Of a stretch of DNA of 64,000 nucleotides, positions 17,678 through 27,236 are shown one piece after another. The stretch covers positions 310,001-374,000 of the forward strand of contig BMSM01000006.1 of assembly GCA_014649155.1 (NCBI GenBank), in the 5' to 3' direction. Positions within the stretch are counted from its first letter, which is position 1. Each line of letters starts with the position of its first letter. The translations under genes were made by a program, and so were the position numbers. Under the pieces are notes generated by a model. It was not told the DNA's origin, searched no databases, and saw only the letters and a list, made by a program, of their open reading frames with translations. This stretch comes from Streptomyces griseoviridis (GTDB taxonomy: Bacteria > Actinomycetota > Actinomycetes > Streptomycetales > Streptomycetaceae).

Positions 17678-19932
17678 GCCGGACGCCTCTGGACACGGTC
17701 GAGCACGCGGCCGCGACCCCCGACGTCGAGCTGCCCTGGGCCGAACTGGGCCTGAAGAAGGACGAGTACGAGCGGGTCGTGGAGATCCTCGGCCGCCGCC
17801 CCACCGGCGCGGAGCTGGCCATGTACTCGGTGATGTGGTCCGAGCACTGCTCGTACAAGAGCAGCAAGGTGCACCTGCGCCAGTTCGGCGAGAAGGCCCC
17901 CGAGTCCGACGCCCTGCTCGTCGGCATCGGCGAGAACGCGGGCGTCGTCGACGTCGGCCAGGGCTACGCGGTCACCTTCAAGGTCGAGTCGCACAACCAC
18001 CCGTCGTACGTGGAGCCCTACCAGGGCGCGGCCACCGGCGTCGGCGGCATCGTCCGCGACATCATCGCGATGGGCGCCCGCCCGGTCGCCGTGGTCGACC
18101 CGCTGCGCTTCGGCGCCGCCGACCACCCCGACACCAAGCGCGTGCTGCCCGGCGTCGTCGCCGGCATCGGCGGCTACGGCAACTGCCTGGGCCTGCCCAA
18201 CATCGGCGGCGAGGTCGTCTTCGACGCCTGCTACCAGGGCAACCCGCTGGTCAACGCCGGTGCCATCGGCGTCATGCGGCACGAGGACATCCACCTCGCC
18301 AAGGCGTCCGGCGCCGGCAACAAGGTCATCCTCTACGGGGCCCGCACCGGCGGCGACGGCATCGGCGGCGCGTCGATCCTGGCCAGCGAGACCTTCGACG
18401 ACGCCAAGCCGTCGAAGCGCCCCGCCGTCCAGGTCGGCGACCCCTTCCAGGAGAAGCTCCTCATCGAGTGCACCCTGGAGGCGTTCAAGGAGAAGCTGGT
18501 CGTCGGTATCCAGGACCTCGGCGCGGCCGGCCTGTCCTGCGCCACCTCCGAGCTGGCCTCCAACGGCTCCGGCGGCATGCGCGTCACCCTGGACGACGTA
18601 CCGCTGCGCGACTCCACGCTCTCGCCCGAGGAGATCCTCATGAGCGAGTCGCAGGAGCGCATGTGCGCGGTGGTCGAGCCCGGGAAGGTCGACCGTTTCC
18701 TGGAGATCTGCGACAAGTGGGACGTCATCGCCACCGTCATCGGTGAGGTCACGGACGGCGACCGCCTGGAGATCTTCTGGCACGGTGGGAAGATCGTCGA
18801 CGTCGACCCGCGCACCGTCGCCCACGACGGCCCGGTCTACGAGCGCCCCTACGCCCGCCCCGACTGGCAGGACGCCCTCCAGGCCGACGACGCGAACAAG
18901 CTGCCCCGGCCGCAGTCCGGCGAGGAGCTGAAGGACCAGGTCCTGAGGCTGGTCTCCTCCCCGAACCAGGCCAGCAAGAAGTGGATCACCCAGCAGTACG
19001 ACCACTTCGTGCAGGGCAACACCGTCCTCGCCCAGCCCGAGGACAGCGGCATGATCCGCGTCGACGAGGAGAGCGGCCTCGGCGTCGCCATCGCCACGGA
19101 CGGCAACGGCCGGTACGCCAAGCTCGACCCGTACACCGGCGCCCAGCTCGCCCTGGCGGAGGCGTACCGCAACGTCGCCACCACCGGCGCCAAGCCCCTC
19201 GCCGTCTCCGACTGCCTGAACTTCGGCTCGCCCGAGGACCCGGCCGTCATGTGGCAGTTCGCGGAGGCCGTCCGCGGCCTGGCGGACGGCTGCCGGCAGC
19301 TCGGCACCCCGGTGACCGGCGGCAACGTCTCCCTCTACAACCAGACCGGCGAGGCCGCCATCCACCCCACGCCGGTGGTGGCCGTCCTCGGCGTCATCGA
19401 CGACGTGGCCCGGCGCACCCCGGTCGCCTTCCAGGAAGAGGGCCAGCTCCTCTACCTGCTCGGCGACACCCGCGAGGAGTTCGGCGGCTCGGCCTGGTCC
19501 CAGGTGATCCACGACCACCTCGGCGGCCTGCCCCCGAAGGTCGACCTGGAGCGCGAGCGGCTGCTCGGCGAGATCCTGATCTCCGCCTCCCGCGACGGCA
19601 TGATCGACTCCGCGCACGACCTGTCCGACGGCGGTCTCGTCCAGGCGGTCGTGGAGTCGGCGCTGCTGGGCGACAAGGGCGCGCGGCTCGTCGTACCCGA
19701 CGGGCTCGACGCGTTCACCTTCCTGTTCTCCGAGTCGGCCGGCCGCGCGCTCGTCGCCGTCCCGCGCTCGGAGGAGCTGCGCTTCACCGACATGTGCGGC
19801 GCGCGGGGCCTGCCCGCCACCCGCGTCGGCGTGGTCGACGGGGACGCCGTCGAGGTCCAGGGCGAGTTCGCGCTGCCCCTGGCCGAGCTGCGCGAGGCGC
19901 ACGAGGGCACCATCCCGGCGCTGCTGGCCTGA
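17674..19932 (+). CDS. purL: Phosphoribosylformylglycinamidine synthase subunit PurL
   Basis: This is the ATP-dependent synthetase subunit of the three-part PurSQL enzyme. The 752-residue small-form PurL carries [40 protein letters not shown] and [16 protein letters not shown] ([17 protein letters not shown]) motifs, and a second AIRS-like half with TGGNVSLYN and DLSDGGL. The start lies within the purQ stop. A terminator follows 14 bases after the stop. Confidence 0.97.
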   Translation: MSRTPLDTVEHAAATPDVELPWAELGLKKDEYERVVEILGRRPTGAELAMYSVMWSEHCSYKSSKVHLRQFGEKAPESDALLVGIGENAGVVDVGQGYAVTFKVESHNHPSYVEPYQGAATGVGGIVRDIIAMGARPVAVVDPLRFGAADHPDTKRVLPGVVAGIGGYGNCLGLPNIGGEVVFDACYQGNPLVNAGAIGVMRHEDIHLAKASGAGNKVILYGARTGGDGIGGASILASETFDDAKPSKRPAVQVGDPFQEKLLIECTLEAFKEKLVVGIQDLGAAGLSCATSELASNGSGGMRVTLDDVPLRDSTLSPEEILMSESQERMCAVVEPGKVDRFLEICDKWDVIATVIGEVTDGDRLEIFWHGGKIVDVDPRTVAHDGPVYERPYARPDWQDALQADDANKLPRPQSGEELKDQVLRLVSSPNQASKKWITQQYDHFVQGNTVLAQPEDSGMIRVDEESGLGVAIATDGNGRYAKLDPYTGAQLALAEAYRNVATTGAKPLAVSDCLNFGSPEDPAVMWQFAEAVRGLADGCRQLGTPVTGGNVSLYNQTGEAAIHPTPVVAVLGVIDDVARRTPVAFQEEGQLLYLLGDTREEFGGSAWSQVIHDHLGGLPPKVDLERERLLGEILISASRDGMIDSAHDLSDGGLVQAVVESALLGDKGARLVVPDGLDAFTFLFSESAGRALVAVPRSEELRFTDMCGARGLPATRVGVVDGDAVEVQGEFALPLAELREAHEGTIPALLA

Positions 19933-19946
19933 CCCGCCGCGCCCGT

Positions 19947-19995
19947 ACGGGCCACCGTTCCGGACACCCCGCGGGGGACCGGGGCGGTGGCCCGT
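19947..19995 (+). terminator. Terminator of the purSQL operon
   Basis: Arms acgggccaccg and cggtggcccgt enclose a GC-rich inner hairpin (ccccgcggggg), with no T run. It separates the purine operon from the caspase cassette. Confidence 0.75.
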
Positions 19996-20043
19996 CGCCG
20001 TCCGCGGTGCCCGGGTTTCCCGAATCGTCCTGACGGGCACGGT

Positions 20044-20056
20044 GGTTGTGCCAACC
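20044..20056. promoter_or_regulatory. GGTTG-tgc-CAACC inverted repeat before the EACC1/caspase cassette
   Basis: A perfect five-base inverted repeat about 45 bases before the EACC1 start. It may be an operator or part of the promoter; no clear -10/-35 pair is seen. Confidence 0.3.
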
Positions 20057-20098
20057 TGAAGGCGTACGTGCGACGGGAACACCTGGGTGGGGGCCCCG

Positions 20099-20464
20099 AT
20101 GGGTGAGCGGTTGCGGATCAGGTTCGAGGCGGACGGGCCGGAGCGCGAGGAGGAACTCCGTTCCCTGCTCGACTGGCTCGCGGACGACCGGTCGCTCCGC
20201 GGCCACCTCCGGCTGGAGCGGATCGAGGGGGAGAGCCCGGGGCGGATGAGCCCGGAGATCGCTGCGGTCCTCGCCGTGATCTCCACCGCGGCCGGCGTGC
20301 TGCAACTGCCCCTGTCGTACCTCGCGTGGCGGCAGAGCCGCAGCGACCGGACACCACCGGTCACCGTCCGGATCATCGGCGGCGACCCCGCCCGGGCCGA
20401 GGAACTGCTGCGCGCGCTGCGCGGCGAGACCCCGGAGGACAGCTCCGACGAGGGGCGGACGTGA
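20099..20464 (+). CDS. EACC1-type effector-associated membrane protein
   Basis: The 121-residue protein has an N-terminal beta/alpha segment (MGERLRIRFEADG, then LLDWLADDRSLRGHLRLERIE), one transmembrane helix at about 52-76 (PEIAAVLAVISTAAGVLQLPLSYLAW) and a short C-terminal strand region (VTVRIIGGDPARAEELLRAL). This is the layout of the effector-associated constant component EACC1, a small protein that public annotation pairs with caspase-like and other effectors in actinobacterial conflict systems. Its GTGA junction with the caspase gene makes it a co-translated partner. ATG 20099 has GGTGGGGG six bases upstream; a GTG at 20087 is an alternative. Its role in sensing or tethering is inference. 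Confidence 0.75.
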   Translation: MGERLRIRFEADGPEREEELRSLLDWLADDRSLRGHLRLERIEGESPGRMSPEIAAVLAVISTAAGVLQLPLSYLAWRQSRSDRTPPVTVRIIGGDPARAEELLRALRGETPEDSSDEGRT

Positions 20465-22479
20465 CCACCCCCGCCGACCCCGCCCCGCCCGCCGGTCCCC
20501 GGAGCCGGATCGACCCGGCCCGCTCCGCCTGCGTCCTGATCGGCGTGGACGACTACACCGTCCTCGACTCCCTGCGCAGCGTCCGGCACAACCTCGTGGA
20601 CCTGCGCGCCGCCCTCACCGACCCGGAGATCTGGGGCATCCCCGAGGACCGCGTCCTCACGGTCGGCAACCCGGCCTCCGCGCGCGAGCTGATCGCCCCC
20701 GTCCGCAGGGCCGCCGAACTCGCCGAGGACACGCTGATCGTCTACTACGCGGGGCACGGCCTGATCGAGCGCCGCGAGAAGCAGCTGCTGCTCACCCTCC
20801 CCGACGCCGAGGACGACAAGCCCGAGACCTGCGTGCGGGCGGCCGACGTGAGCGCCGCCATCGGCGACACGGGTGCCGCCCAGCGCCGCGTCCTGATCCT
20901 CGACTGCTGCTTCAGCGGCAAGGTGCTCAGCGAGATGGCCGGCGAGGACCCCGGCAAGCAGGGCGGCAAGCTGGCGCTGCGGACGCTGCACGACGTCTCG
21001 GGGTCGTACGTCATGACCTCCGCGCCCAGGGACCGCCCCTCGCACGCCCCGGACCCCACGCGCTGCTCGGTCTTCACCGGAGCGCTGGTGGACGTGCTGC
21101 GGCAGGGGGTCGCGGACGGCCCCGACATGCTGGGACTGCACCACCTCTTCACGGAGGTGAAGAAGCGGATCGCGGAGATCCGGCCCATGATGCCCCAGCC
21201 CCAGGACGAGGACCGCAACGGCGTCGGCGGGCTGGACTTCGTCCGCAACGTGGCGGTGCTGCCGCCGCTGACCCCACCGGCCGACCGCGCCGCCGAGCCG
21301 CCCCGCGGCCGCGCCCGCACCCTCCTGTGGCCGCTCGCCGCCGCGGCGGCCGGCCTCGCGGTCGGCCTCGGCGCCCCCGGAGCCGTCGACTGGTGGCACA
21401 CCGCGCACCCCGCCGCCGCGACCGGCGAGTGCGGCGGCCACCTGTCCACCCCCGACGCGCCCCGCGCCGTCCTCCTCGACCACTCCGACGCGCTGGACAA
21501 ACGGAACGTCGACTACGAGAACATCGTCGGTCTCTCCTCCCTCGCCCTCGTCGCCGAGGGAGAGGACGGCGTCGAGGCGCTCGCCCTCGCCGACAATTCC
21601 CCCGGGCTGCTCTTCCCCCTCCGCCTCGGCACCCCCTCCGACCTGGACCCCGTCGCCGACACGGCGCGCACGCTGCGCCGGCCGGACGGCACCACGTTCC
21701 CCGAGAAGCGGCCCGACGCCGAGGGCCTCGTCATCGAACAGGGCGGCCGGACCGTCCTGGTCGCCTCCGAGGACGGCCCGGCCATCCGTCGCTTCGACAC
21801 CGCCACGGGCAAGCAGCTCGGCAAGGATTTCGCCATCCCGGAGGAACTGCGCTATTCACCCGAGGGCAGCGCCCAGGTCGGCCGGGGAATCGAGTCCCTC
21901 GCCCTCTCACCGGACGGCCGGCACCTCTACGCGGGCTGGGAGGCGCCCCTCGCCAAGGACGGCGACAAGCGCGGGCGCCCCGTGATCCGCGTCCAGCGGT
22001 ACACGGGGGAACCCGCCGGCACCTACACACCGGACGAGCAGTACGCCTATCTCGCCGGTGACGGGATGAACCTGGTGGAGCTGGTCGCCCTCGACAACAC
22101 CGGCGACCTGCTCGCCCTGGAGCGCGAGCACACCTCCGACCTCGGCACCTCCATCCGGGTCGTCCAGATCTCCCTGCGCGACGCCCCCGCAGTGAACGAC
22201 AAGGACTCCCTCCACTCGGACTCGGCGGACAACTTCGCCGACGAAACCCCCGTCCTCTCCCTCACCGCCTGCCCCTCGGGCGGCCCCGGAGCCGTCGCCA
22301 CCCCCGGCTCCAACCCGGTCAACCCGCTGGTCGACAACGTCGAGGGCATGGCCGTGGGCAAGGCGTGGACCTCCGGCGCGTACGAGGGCTGGCGCCCCCT
22401 GTACCTGGTCTCCGACGACAACGGCAGCGGCGACCAGATCACCCGCCTGTACTCCCTCGCGCTGCGCCTGGAACCGTAG
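20461..22479 (+). CDS. Caspase-family protease fused through a membrane helix to a phytase-like esterase domain
   Basis: The 672-residue protein has three parts. Residues 18-265 are a caspase (peptidase C14) domain with the catalytic His in LIVYYAGHGL (H99) and Cys in LILDCCFSG (C150). One transmembrane helix lies at about 287-307. Residues 350-672 resemble the esterase-like domain of phytase proteins: DAEGLVIEQGGRTVLVASEDGPAIRRFD, GIESLALSPDGRHLYAGWEAPL, LVALDNTGDLLALERE and DNVEGMAVG followed by LYLVSDDN. The family assignments rest on motif recognition. It overlaps EACC1 by four bases. The predicted topology places the caspase on one face and the esterase on the other. A role in regulated cell death or anti-phage defence is inference from family context. 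Confidence 0.8.
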   Translation: MTTPADPAPPAGPRSRIDPARSACVLIGVDDYTVLDSLRSVRHNLVDLRAALTDPEIWGIPEDRVLTVGNPASARELIAPVRRAAELAEDTLIVYYAGHGLIERREKQLLLTLPDAEDDKPETCVRAADVSAAIGDTGAAQRRVLILDCCFSGKVLSEMAGEDPGKQGGKLALRTLHDVSGSYVMTSAPRDRPSHAPDPTRCSVFTGALVDVLRQGVADGPDMLGLHHLFTEVKKRIAEIRPMMPQPQDEDRNGVGGLDFVRNVAVLPPLTPPADRAAEPPRGRARTLLWPLAAAAAGLAVGLGAPGAVDWWHTAHPAAATGECGGHLSTPDAPRAVLLDHSDALDKRNVDYENIVGLSSLALVAEGEDGVEALALADNSPGLLFPLRLGTPSDLDPVADTARTLRRPDGTTFPEKRPDAEGLVIEQGGRTVLVASEDGPAIRRFDTATGKQLGKDFAIPEELRYSPEGSAQVGRGIESLALSPDGRHLYAGWEAPLAKDGDKRGRPVIRVQRYTGEPAGTYTPDEQYAYLAGDGMNLVELVALDNTGDLLALEREHTSDLGTSIRVVQISLRDAPAVNDKDSLHSDSADNFADETPVLSLTACPSGGPGAVATPGSNPVNPLVDNVEGMAVGKAWTSGAYEGWRPLYLVSDDNGSGDQITRLYSLALRLEP

Positions 22480-22501
22480 GCGCCCCGCGAAGACCCCGGC
22501 A

Positions 22502-22507
22502 TAAGCT
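22502..22507 (+). promoter_or_regulatory. -10 box of a probable leaderless transcript
   Basis: TAAGCT ends seven bases before ATG 22515 and no ribosome binding site is visible. Confidence 0.4.
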
Positions 22508-22514
22508 CGCCCCC

Positions 22515-23315
22515 ATGCCGACGACGTCCAGGAAACGCCCCCGCTCCTACGACCCCGCCCGCACCCGCGCCGCCGTCCTCGCGCAGTCCGGGCACGTCCG
22601 GGAGGCCGTCCGCGGTCTCACCCCGGAGCAGCTCGCCCGGCCGACCCGGCTCGGCGACTGGACGGTACGGGACCTGGTCGCGCACATCGGCATGGCGCTC
22701 ACCGCCGTACACCGCGCCCTGGACCGGCCGGCGCCGCCCGAGCGGACCGTCCAGGTGACCGAGTGGCCCTTCGCCACCGCCGGGAAGTCCGCCGCGATCG
22801 CCGACTTCACCCGGCGGCTCGCCGCCGACCACCCCGACCTCGACGCCTACCTCGCCGGTGTCGACGAGAGCCTGCGCGCCCTGCTCGACACCCACCCCGG
22901 CGGGCGGCTCCTCCAGACCAACGCGGGCGCGCTGCCGCTGGACGACTACGTCGTCACCCGCGCCGTCGAACTCGTCGTCCACACCGACGACCTGAACGCC
23001 GCCGTGCCCGGCCTCGGCGTCCCCCTCGACCGGCAGGCCCTGGCCACCGCCACCCGGCTGCTGGCCGACGCGCTCGCCCTCAAGGCGCCCGGCGGCGCCA
23101 CGGAGGTACGGGTCCCGCCGTACGCCGTCGTGCAGTGCGTCGAGGGCCCCCGGCATACCCGGGGCACCCCGCCCAACGTCGTGGAGACCGACCCGCTCAC
23201 CTGGCTCCGCCTCGCCACCGGGCGGCTGACCTGGGCCGACGCGGTCAAGGACGCCAAGGTCAGCGCCAGTGGGGAGCGCGCCGACCTCGGCGGGCTGCTG
23301 CCGATCCTCGGCTGA
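22515..23315 (+). CDS. Maleylpyruvate isomerase/sterol carrier-like family protein
   Basis: The 266-residue protein has an N-terminal DinB-like four-helix domain with the MDMPI-type motif LTPEQLARPTRLGDWTVRDLVAHIG and a second metal-site histidine in AVELVVHTDDL. The C-terminal 80 residues resemble an SCP2-like fold (VETDPLTWLRLATGRLTWADAV). Such proteins are often mycothiol-dependent enzymes in actinobacteria, but the substrate here is unknown. It is not in an operon with the caspase gene: a 35-base gap contains its own -10 box. Confidence 0.8.
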   Translation: MPTTSRKRPRSYDPARTRAAVLAQSGHVREAVRGLTPEQLARPTRLGDWTVRDLVAHIGMALTAVHRALDRPAPPERTVQVTEWPFATAGKSAAIADFTRRLAADHPDLDAYLAGVDESLRALLDTHPGGRLLQTNAGALPLDDYVVTRAVELVVHTDDLNAAVPGLGVPLDRQALATATRLLADALALKAPGGATEVRVPPYAVVQCVEGPRHTRGTPPNVVETDPLTWLRLATGRLTWADAVKDAKVSASGERADLGGLLPILG

Positions 23316-23345
23316 CGGGAACCGGTTCCCCCGGACGCCCGTCGA

Positions 23346-24143
23346 ATGGTCATGTACAGGCAGAAGCAGCGCACGATCATGACGGTGGCCGCCGCCGCGC
23401 TCGTCCCGCTCGCGGCGGCCTGCGGGGGCGAACACGCGGCCGGCGGCAGCACCTCGGCCGACGGCGAGGCCCAGGAGGTGACCGGCGTCCACTGGGCGAT
23501 CGACAGCGTCACCACCGGCGGCGAGCGCCGGCAGGTCCCCCAGGGAGCCCACCTGACCCTCACCGCCGACGGCACCGCCGAGGGCAGCTACGGCTGCAAC
23601 GACTTCCACGCCAAGGCGTCCGTCGACGGCGGCCGGGTCCGCCTCAGCGACGCCCGCTCGACCGAGATCGCCTGCGTCGGCCGGTCCGCCGACCTGGAGA
23701 AGTCCCTCGCCCGCGCCCTCACCGCCGGCCCCCTCACCGCCAAGGCCGACCACGGCCGCCTGACCCTCACCACCGCCGGCGGCGACACCGTCCGCCTCAG
23801 CGAGCGCCGGGACGCCCCGCTCCACGGCACCACCTGGACGGTGACCAGCCCCGGCACGGCCGGCCGCGCGCACCTCGTCTTCGACCGCTCCGCCGGGAAC
23901 ACCGCCACCGTCACCGGCCGCCTCGGCTGCAACCGCGTCACCGCGCGGGCCACGGTCGGCGACGGACGTATCACCCTGGGCCCGGCCACCACCACCCGAA
24001 TGATGTGCGAAGACTCACTCATGGACGCCGAGAAGCGTCTGACGGGCCTTTTCGACCAGCGGATCGAGTATCGAATCGATCAGCGGACCCTCACGCTGAC
24101 CAGCGCAAACGGCGAGACCGTCCGGGCCGTCGCGGAGCGGTGA
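23346..24143 (+). CDS. META-domain lipoprotein
   Basis: The 265-residue protein has a signal peptide ending in a lipobox (VPLAAAC, C26), so it is a predicted membrane-anchored lipoprotein on the outer face. Two tandem META domains follow: GVHWAIDSV ... GSYGCNDFHAKASVDGGRVRL and GTTWTV ... GRLGCNRVTARATVGDGRITL, each with the G-x-C-N motif. META domains occur in heat-shock HslJ-type and secreted proteins of unclear function. ATG 23346 or 23352 may be used; neither has a strong ribosome binding site. Confidence 0.85.
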   Translation: MVMYRQKQRTIMTVAAAALVPLAAACGGEHAAGGSTSADGEAQEVTGVHWAIDSVTTGGERRQVPQGAHLTLTADGTAEGSYGCNDFHAKASVDGGRVRLSDARSTEIACVGRSADLEKSLARALTAGPLTAKADHGRLTLTTAGGDTVRLSERRDAPLHGTTWTVTSPGTAGRAHLVFDRSAGNTATVTGRLGCNRVTARATVGDGRITLGPATTTRMMCEDSLMDAEKRLTGLFDQRIEYRIDQRTLTLTSANGETVRAVAER

Positions 24144-24192
24144 CACACGGGGGCGGCCCGATCCCCCATTCGGATCAGCCGCCGACCTCCCC

Positions 24193-24198
24193 TACACT
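24193..24198 (+). promoter_or_regulatory. -10 box of a probable leaderless purF transcript
   Basis: TACACT ends seven bases before the purF GTG, so the mRNA would begin at the start codon. Confidence 0.5.
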
Positions 24199-24205
24199 CG
24201 GAGAC

Positions 24206-25732
24206 GTGCCACGTGGTGACGGTCGACTCAATCACGATCTGCTTCCCGGCGAGAAGGGCCCCCAGGACGCATGCGGCGTCTTCGGTGTCTGGGCGCCGGG
24301 CGAAGAGGTCGCAAAGCTCACGTACTTCGGGCTCTACGCCCTCCAGCATCGGGGCCAGGAATCCGCGGGAATCGCGGTCAGCAACGGCTCCCAGATCCTC
24401 GTCTTCAAGGACATGGGCCTGGTCTCCCAGGTCTTCGACGAGACCTCGCTCGGTTCGCTCCAGGGTCACATCGCGGTCGGACACGCCCGCTACTCGACCA
24501 CCGGCGCCTCCGTGTGGGAGAACGCCCAGCCGACGTTCCGCGCCACCGCGCACGGCTCGATCGCGCTCGGTCACAACGGCAACCTCGTCAACACCGCCCA
24601 GCTCGCCGAGATGGTCGCCGACCTGCCCAAGCAGGAAGGCCGCACCCCGCGCGTCGCGGCGACCAACGACACCGACCTGCTCACCGCGCTCCTCGCGGCC
24701 CAGGCCGACGAGGACGGCAAGCCCCTGACCATCGAGGAGGCCGCCCACGCGGTCCTCCCCAAGGTGCGCGGCGCCTTCTCCCTCGTCTTCATGGACGAGA
24801 ACACCCTCTACGCCGCCCGCGACCCGCAGGGCATCCGCCCGCTGGTCCTCGGCCGCCTGGAGCGCGGCTGGGTCGTCGCCTCCGAGTCCGCCGCCCTGGA
24901 CATCTGCGGCGCGAGCTACGTCCGCGAGATCGAGCCCGGCGAGTTCGTCGCCATCGACGAGAAGGGCCTGCGCTCCTCCCGATTCGCGGAAGCGAAGCCC
25001 AAGGGCTGTGTCTTCGAGTACGTCTACCTGGCCCGCCCGGACACCGACATCGCCGGCCGGAACGTCTACCTCTCCCGCGTGGAGATGGGCCGCAAACTGG
25101 CCGCGGAGGCCCCCGCCGAGGCCGACCTCGTCATAGCGACCCCGGAGTCCGGCACCCCGGCCGCGATCGGCTACGCGGAGGCCTCCGGCATCCCGTTCGG
25201 CGCCGGCCTGGTGAAGAACGCCTATGTGGGCCGTACGTTCATCCAGCCCTCGCAGACCATCCGCCAGCTCGGCATCCGCCTGAAGCTGAACCCCCTGAAG
25301 GAAGTCATCAAGGGCAAGCGGCTGGTCGTCGTCGACGACTCCATCGTCCGCGGCAACACCCAGCGGGCCCTGGTCCGCATGCTCCGCGAGGCCGGCGCCG
25401 CCGAGGTCCACGTCCGGATCTCCTCGCCGCCCGTGAAGTGGCCCTGCTTCTTCGGCATCGACTTCGCCACCCGCGCCGAGCTGATCGCCAACGGCATGAC
25501 CATCGACGAGATCGGCACCTCGCTGGGCGCCGACTCCCTGGCGTACATCTCCCTCGACGGCATGATCGAGGCGACCACCATCGCCAAGCCGAACCTCTGC
25601 CGCGCCTGCTTCGACGGCGAGTACCCGATGGAGCTGCCCGACCCCGAGCTGCTCGGCAAGCAGCTCCTGGAGACCGAGCTGGCCGCCGGGCCCGCCGGTA
25701 CGGCCGCAACCGACGCCATCCGTCGCCCGTAG
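24206..25732 (+). CDS. purF: Amidophosphoribosyltransferase
   Basis: This is the first committed enzyme of purine synthesis, making phosphoribosylamine from PRPP and glutamine. The 508-residue protein starts MPRGDGRLNH and has a 22-residue propeptide before the N-terminal nucleophile C23 (DACGVFGVWAPGEE). The glutaminase half contains ALQHRGQESAGIAV and GHNGNLVN. The transferase half has the PRPP loop LVVVDDSIVRGNTQRALV. Cysteines in the C-terminal third (KWPCFFGID, NLCRACFDGEYP) fit the iron-sulfur form of the enzyme. It lies 54 bases before purM. Confidence 0.97.
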   Translation: MPRGDGRLNHDLLPGEKGPQDACGVFGVWAPGEEVAKLTYFGLYALQHRGQESAGIAVSNGSQILVFKDMGLVSQVFDETSLGSLQGHIAVGHARYSTTGASVWENAQPTFRATAHGSIALGHNGNLVNTAQLAEMVADLPKQEGRTPRVAATNDTDLLTALLAAQADEDGKPLTIEEAAHAVLPKVRGAFSLVFMDENTLYAARDPQGIRPLVLGRLERGWVVASESAALDICGASYVREIEPGEFVAIDEKGLRSSRFAEAKPKGCVFEYVYLARPDTDIAGRNVYLSRVEMGRKLAAEAPAEADLVIATPESGTPAAIGYAEASGIPFGAGLVKNAYVGRTFIQPSQTIRQLGIRLKLNPLKEVIKGKRLVVVDDSIVRGNTQRALVRMLREAGAAEVHVRISSPPVKWPCFFGIDFATRAELIANGMTIDEIGTSLGADSLAYISLDGMIEATTIAKPNLCRACFDGEYPMELPDPELLGKQLLETELAAGPAGTAATDAIRRP

Positions 25733-25786
25733 CCGACCGTCCGCATCACCTGCCGTACGACACAAAGGTCAGAGGTTCTCATCGTC

Positions 25787-26857
25787 ATGTCTGACACAAC
25801 CGGTGCCAGCTACGCGGCCGCGGGCGTAGACATCGAAGCGGGCGACCGCGCCGTCGAACTCATGAAGGAGTGGGTGAGGAAGACGCGGCGCCCCGAGGTC
25901 CTCGGCGGCCTCGGCGGCTTCGCCGGCCTCTTCGACGCCTCCGCCCTCAAGAAGTACGAGCGCCCCCTGCTCGCCTCCGCCACCGACGGCGTCGGCACCA
26001 AGGTCGACATCGCCCGCCGCCTGGGCGTCTACGACACCATCGGCCACGACCTGGTCGCCATGGTCATGGACGACATCGTGGTGTGCGGCGCCGAGCCGCT
26101 GTTCATGACCGACTACATCTGCGTCGGCAAGGTCCACCCCGAGCGGGTCGCCGCGATCGTCAAGGGCATCGCCGAGGGCTGTGTCCTGGCCGGCTGCGCC
26201 CTGGTCGGCGGCGAGACCGCCGAGCACCCCGGCCTGCTCGGCGCGGACGACTTCGACGTCGCCGGCGCCGGTACGGGCGTCGTGGAGGCCGACCGGCTGC
26301 TGGGCGCCGACCGCATCCGCGAGGGTGACACGGTCATCGCCCTGGCGGCGTCCGGGCTTCACTCGAACGGGTACTCACTCGTCCGGCACGTCCTGCTGGG
26401 CGAGGCCGGTCTCGCCCTCGACGCCCACCTGGACGACCTCGGCCGCACCCTCGGCGAGGAACTCCTGGAGCCGACCAAGATCTACTCGCTGGACTGCCTG
26501 GCCCTCACCCGCACCACCGAGGTGCACGCCTTCAGCCACATCACCGGCGGCGGCCTGGCGGCCAACCTGGCCCGTGTCGTCCCCGACACCCTGCACGCCA
26601 CCGTGGACCGTTCCACCTGGGCCCCGGGCGCGATCTTCGACCTGGTCGGCCGGACGGGCCGGGTCGAGCGCCTGGAGCTGGAGAAGACGCTGAACATGGG
26701 CGTCGGCATGATGGCGATCGTCCCGCAGGACTCCACCGACGTGGCCCTCGCGACCCTCGCCGACCGCGGCGTGGACGCCTGGGTGGCCGGCGAGATCACC
26801 GCGCGCGGCACGCACGACAGCGGAGCCGCCCTGGTCGGCGACTACGCCACGGCCTGA
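25787..26857 (+). CDS. purM: Phosphoribosylformylglycinamidine cyclo-ligase
   Basis: AIR synthetase closes the imidazole ring of FGAM with ATP. The 356-residue protein has YAAAGVDIEAGDRAVELMK, SATDGVGTKVDIA, the MVMDDIVVCGAEPLFMTDY block and GGGLAANLARVVP, all family hallmarks. It is probably co-transcribed with purF. A stem-loop follows before the convergent DUF3073 gene. Confidence 0.97.
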   Translation: MSDTTGASYAAAGVDIEAGDRAVELMKEWVRKTRRPEVLGGLGGFAGLFDASALKKYERPLLASATDGVGTKVDIARRLGVYDTIGHDLVAMVMDDIVVCGAEPLFMTDYICVGKVHPERVAAIVKGIAEGCVLAGCALVGGETAEHPGLLGADDFDVAGAGTGVVEADRLLGADRIREGDTVIALAASGLHSNGYSLVRHVLLGEAGLALDAHLDDLGRTLGEELLEPTKIYSLDCLALTRTTEVHAFSHITGGGLAANLARVVPDTLHATVDRSTWAPGAIFDLVGRTGRVERLELEKTLNMGVGMMAIVPQDSTDVALATLADRGVDAWVAGEITARGTHDSGAALVGDYATA

Positions 26858-26931
26858 GACGGCACGACGGGAACCGGCCGGTGAGAACCGGCCGGTGACC
26901 GAACAGCCTGAACAGTCGAACAGCACAGAAG

Positions 26932-26960
26932 CCGGCCGGTGGCAGAGGCCACCGACCGGT
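26932..26960. terminator. Convergent terminator between purM and the DUF3073 gene
   Basis: ccggccggtggc / gccaccgaccgg forms a stem with one mismatch and a three-base loop. Two extra copies of gaaccggccggtga lie at 26870-26900. Confidence 0.6.
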
Positions 26961-26978
26961 CAGATGTTCAGTACAAGG

Positions 26979-27236
26979 TCAAGCGCCGCGACGCTGCGGT
27001 GAGGACTGGCCGTCCTCGTCCCCCTCGTCGTCGTCCTCATAGAGGTCGGCGTACCGGGAGTACAGATCGTCGTCGTCCTGCTCATCGTCCTCGAACCGCT
27101 CGCCGTTTGGCGGTTGCGGATTCGACGTCGATGCGCCCAGCTCCTCGGCCAGGCGTGAGAGGTCAGTCCCACCGCTGTTGTACTTCAGCTGGCGGGCGAC
27201 CTTCGTCTGCTTGGCCTTGGCCCGGCCGCGCCCCAT
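26979..27236 (-). CDS. DUF3073 family small protein
   Basis: The 85-residue protein starts MGRGRAKAKQTKVARQLKY, a basic N terminus conserved throughout actinobacteria, followed by DLSRLAEELG and an acidic tail (DDEQDDDDLYSRYADLYEDDDEG). The charge split suggests nucleic-acid or ribosome contact, but the function is unknown. It is convergent with purM. Confidence 0.9.
   Translation of the reverse strand: MGRGRAKAKQTKVARQLKYNSGGTDLSRLAEELGASTSNPQPPNGERFEDDEQDDDDLYSRYADLYEDDDEGDEDGQSSPQRRGA

Noticed and set aside
17497..21483. 1328-codon minus-strand frame across purL and the caspase gene
   Set aside because: Antisense shadow of purL, EACC1 and caspase, with no start signal and low-complexity translation.
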